Shown here in pieces: positions 62,501 to 64,000 of a DNA stretch of 64,000 nucleotides. The position numbers and the translations under genes are program-made. Each line of letters opens with the position of its first letter. Position 1 is the stretch's first letter. Source of the DNA: an uncultured bacterium (lineage in GTDB: Bacteria > Bacteroidota > Bacteroidia > Bacteroidales > Bacteroidaceae); assembly GCA_905215345.1 (NCBI GenBank), contig CAJMPR010000020.1:11865-75864 (forward strand). Direction: 5' to 3'. Under the pieces are notes generated by a model, which saw nothing but the letters and a program-made list of their open reading frames with translations, did not search any database and was not told the DNA's origin.

Positions 62501-64000
62501 ACTCGTAGAAAGAAACACCAACCGTATGCTTCGTCTGGTCAACCAAATTTTAGACTTCCGAAAAATACAGAATAATAAAATGAAGATGCAGGTACAGCAG
62601 ATAGAGCTTACTCCATTTATCCGGCATATTATGGAAAGTTTCAACAGTTTGGCAGATGAACGCCAAATAGATTTTAGTTTTGAAGCAGATGCATCTATCT
62701 CTACAATATGGGCAGATGCAGATAAACTGGAGAAAATATTATTCAACTTATTATCCAATGCTTTCAAATATACCCCACAGGGAAAGCAGATTAAAGTAAT
62801 TATAAAGGATGCAGAAAAAGAGGTAACTATCACTGTAGCCGACCAGGGTATTGGGATTGCTGAGAATAGACAAAAATCCTTATTCATCAGATTTGAGAAC
62901 TTCGCCAATAAAAGTCCTTTTAATCAATCCAGCACCGGCATAGGACTTTCTTTAGTAAAAGAATTAGTAGAAATGCACCATGGTGCCATCTATTTTCAAA
63001 GCAAATCCGGCGAAGGGAGTCGTTTTACCATTAAGTTACAAAAGGGAAAAGAACATTTTGATGAGAGCACAGAGTTCATACTTTCAGACCAAATGATGAC
63101 AGAAATTAACGAAGCTCGTCAAACTCCTCAATTAACAACATTTATCGGAAACGAAGAAGAATATACGGACAAAGAGAAAGAAACCATTCTTATTGTAGAA
63201 GATAATCAAGAGTTGCGTTTTTTCCTGAAAACGATTTTTACCCAGCACTTTAATATAATAGAGGCTGAAAATGGCAAGGCAGGTTTAGAAAAGAGTAAAG
63301 ACTACCAGCCCGACATCATTGTCAGCGATGTAATGATGCCTGAAATGGATGGTATAGAAATGGTTCGTGAGCTACGTGAAGATATACTAACCAGTCATAT
63401 TCCGATTGTTTTGCTGACAGCAAAGTCTACCATAGAAAGCAAAATAGAAAGCATGAAATTAGGCGTAGACGATTATATTACCAAACCTTTCAGTGCTGCC
63501 TACTTGAAAGCACGCATATTCAATCTACTCGAACAAAGGAGAAGGCTGCAAGCCTTGTATTGTGCCAGCCTGCTCCCTGCACTCTCTGAACAGTCACAGG
63601 TGGAAAGTGCGCCAATCCTATCATCCAATGACCAGAAGTTTATGAAAAAAGTATTGGAAACCATTGAACATCACATAGATAATGGAGAACTTACGGTCGA
63701 AGATATTGCTTCGGAAGTTAGTATGAGTCGTTCTGTCTTCTTCAAGAAGCTAAAAACTCTTACAGGTTTATCACCTATCGAGTTTTTGAAAGAGATACGT
63801 ATGAAGCGTGCCGCGCAGCTAATCGAGACAGAAGAATACAATATGTCTCAGATTGCATATATGGTTGGTATTAATGACCCACATTATTTTAGCAAATGCT
63901 TCAAACAACAATATGGCATCACGCCTACAGAATATAAAGAGAGCCGAAAGGGGCTGTCCAAAAAGTCGGATAGCCCCTTTTGCTATTGTTTATTTCGATA
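59559..64000 (+). CDS. Hybrid two-component system sensor-regulator 2 (open at window end)
   Basis: A second full hybrid sensor, starting MKNIYILLIAYVVNVNLCYA 21 bases after the esterase. It has a signal peptide, Reg_prop repeats (SQKTVQNIIQDHKGLMWFAT), Y_Y_Y, TM near 904-926, kinase His near 949 (NISHELRTPLTLI), receiver Asp near 1257 (IIVSDVMMPEMDG) and C-terminal AraC-type HTH. The frame is continuous through 1480 codons to 63998 and has no stop; the last bases TA could begin one. The C-terminal tail (KGLSKKSDSPFCYCLF) is read from a terminator-like hairpin. It is a close paralogue of sensor 1 and probably serves another ligand or locus. Confidence 0.93.
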   Translation, partial: MKNIYILLIAYVVNVNLCYAQLPHTFTQYTSENGLSQKTVQNIIQDHKGLMWFATWDGLYKFDGYTFKNYKAHPGDNISLSNNRMDNIKEDPYGYIWVQSYDHLIFRFNPTTEKFQSIPYENYLSQDFYILPTGDVWIMTTQKELIHITIDSVSHEMSAENFFKTHQIPYYEQVNQIIMDSQKHQWLLTGNGIYELTQNANENQLIPYFVAPPPTDKQPFYEALEHEKSIYFTSHKGCIWKFLNGQFSLKEFPTHSSIKFIRKIDKSKLFIGTASDGFFIYDVKEDKSRHYNTVTHKELKSNFIREVYIDSHHEVWLRHDIMGVTHFEPKTGDIAYFILKDKYGKNIIDSRPEMYIYEDMNGSLWLHPSGGGLAWYDRKNRQIHSFYNPALQSGWSSDNKVTGLFTDKQGNLWFCSYGNGLEKVTFNTSHFHLLTAHPKDSEFPGNNTRAVFQDHNGNIWVGNKDKIIRVYDNQMRYIGNLTSTGRIVPNSTDELGIAYSFTQDHNGTIWIGTKGNGLIAATLNKHPNIYQLKQYTTDADNLYSISGNSIYSLHEDSQHRLWIATFEGGINYIDLQTAATSPQFINYKNRLKKFPIGQCYRTRFVTSDFKGNVWIGSTTGLLMCNGRFKTPENVSFRHFQRIPSDVSSLSNNDIHCIFFTRDKEMYISTFGGGFNKLLSIDDKQAKFKSFTMKDGLASDILLSIEEDKKGNLWFATEEELCKFTPATGTIENYPPKVFPQRINFNEGAALKTQNGLLMFNTVKGILYFSPDSIQTNKYSPNIIFTNFQQGEQTVIPQKDGILTVNIDDTQLITLTHAQNSFSIQFAALDMRYPNSISYAYQLEGFEKSWNYIGNERTATYTNLPKGTYILKVKSTNSDGVWVENTRTMKFIILPSFWETPWAYLLYILFIVLIISTASYILFTIFRLKHKVSVEQQISDIKLRFFTNISHELRTPLTLIAGPIEQILQNGKLNHEEKEQLVLVERNTNRMLRLVNQILDFRKIQNNKMKMQVQQIELTPFIRHIMESFNSLADERQIDFSFEADASISTIWADADKLEKILFNLLSNAFKYTPQGKQIKVIIKDAEKEVTITVADQGIGIAENRQKSLFIRFENFANKSPFNQSSTGIGLSLVKELVEMHHGAIYFQSKSGEGSRFTIKLQKGKEHFDESTEFILSDQMMTEINEARQTPQLTTFIGNEEEYTDKEKETILIVEDNQELRFFLKTIFTQHFNIIEAENGKAGLEKSKDYQPDIIVSDVMMPEMDGIEMVRELREDILTSHIPIVLLTAKSTIESKIESMKLGVDDYITKPFSAAYLKARIFNLLEQRRRLQALYCASLLPALSEQSQVESAPILSSNDQKFMKKVLETIEHHIDNGELTVEDIASEVSMSRSVFFKKLKTLTGLSPIEFLKEIRMKRAAQLIETEEYNMSQIAYMVGINDPHYFSKCFKQQYGITPTEYKESRKGLSKKSDSPFCYCLFR
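63947..63985 (+). terminator. Terminator-like hairpin within the last codons of sensor 2
   Basis: AAAGGGGCTGTCC (63947-63959) and GGATAGCCCCTTT (63968-63980) pair with one G-U and an 8-base loop, then TTGCTATTGTTTATTT. The stem lies inside the open frame of the sensor gene. Confidence 0.6.

Noticed and set aside
1..64000. rRNA, tRNA, prophage or conjugative genes
   Set aside because: No sequence resembling these was noticed by eye in gaps or coding regions; a covariance-model scan would be decisive for tRNA.

Overview
The window looks like a gut Bacteroides chromosome. A SusC/SusD pair is flanked by secreted glycoside hydrolases and hybrid two-component sensors, the lipoproteins have Bacteroidetes-type signal peptides, and the promoters match the Bacteroides -7 element TAnnTTTG. 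No rRNA or tRNA gene, phage, conjugative module or intact insertion sequence was seen.

Region 1 (1-19,266, all minus strand). At the left edge is a truncated gene of unknown function with its own promoter. Next comes a long co-directional locus that reads leftwards from about 19.2 kb to 0.57 kb. It starts with a membrane-anchored winged-helix regulator. Then come two short exported peptides of the NVEALA family, each followed by a six-bladed beta-propeller lipoprotein. After them are a DUF1573 lipoprotein with a CxxC thioredoxin-like segment, a dedicated signal peptidase I, a transglutaminase-like lipoprotein, an O-antigen-ligase-like membrane protein with TPRs, a periplasmic adaptor lipoprotein, an RND permease, a TolC-like channel and a second RND permease. 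I read this as a possible system that makes, processes, exports and senses a cysteine-containing peptide. The component families are recognisable, but the assembled function is inference. It is the main candidate for an undescribed system here.

Region 2 (19.3-33.9 kb) is housekeeping: nagB, a flavodiiron protein, a YhcC-type radical SAM protein, a ROK kinase / MFS transporter / SIS-domain sugar-phosphate cluster, a dipeptidyl peptidase IV, lipA, an unknown membrane protein, an RsmI-like methyltransferase and fabI. Several unusual intergenic repeats lie here: a palindromic element family, a 22-bp-period array and a 382-bp segment bounded by 23-bp perfect inverted repeats.

Region 3 (33.9-64.0 kb) is a polysaccharide utilization locus. 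It holds GH28, a GH78-BNR fusion, a DUF4861 protein, GH43, GH95, SusC, SusD, a GH140-like (DUF4038) enzyme, a secreted esterase and two hybrid two-component systems. A phosphoglycolate-phosphatase-like gene interrupts it. The enzyme mix (polygalacturonase, rhamnosidase, GH95, GH140-like, esterase) points to pectin, most likely a rhamnogalacturonan, possibly RG-II. The second sensor gene is still open at the last base of the window.
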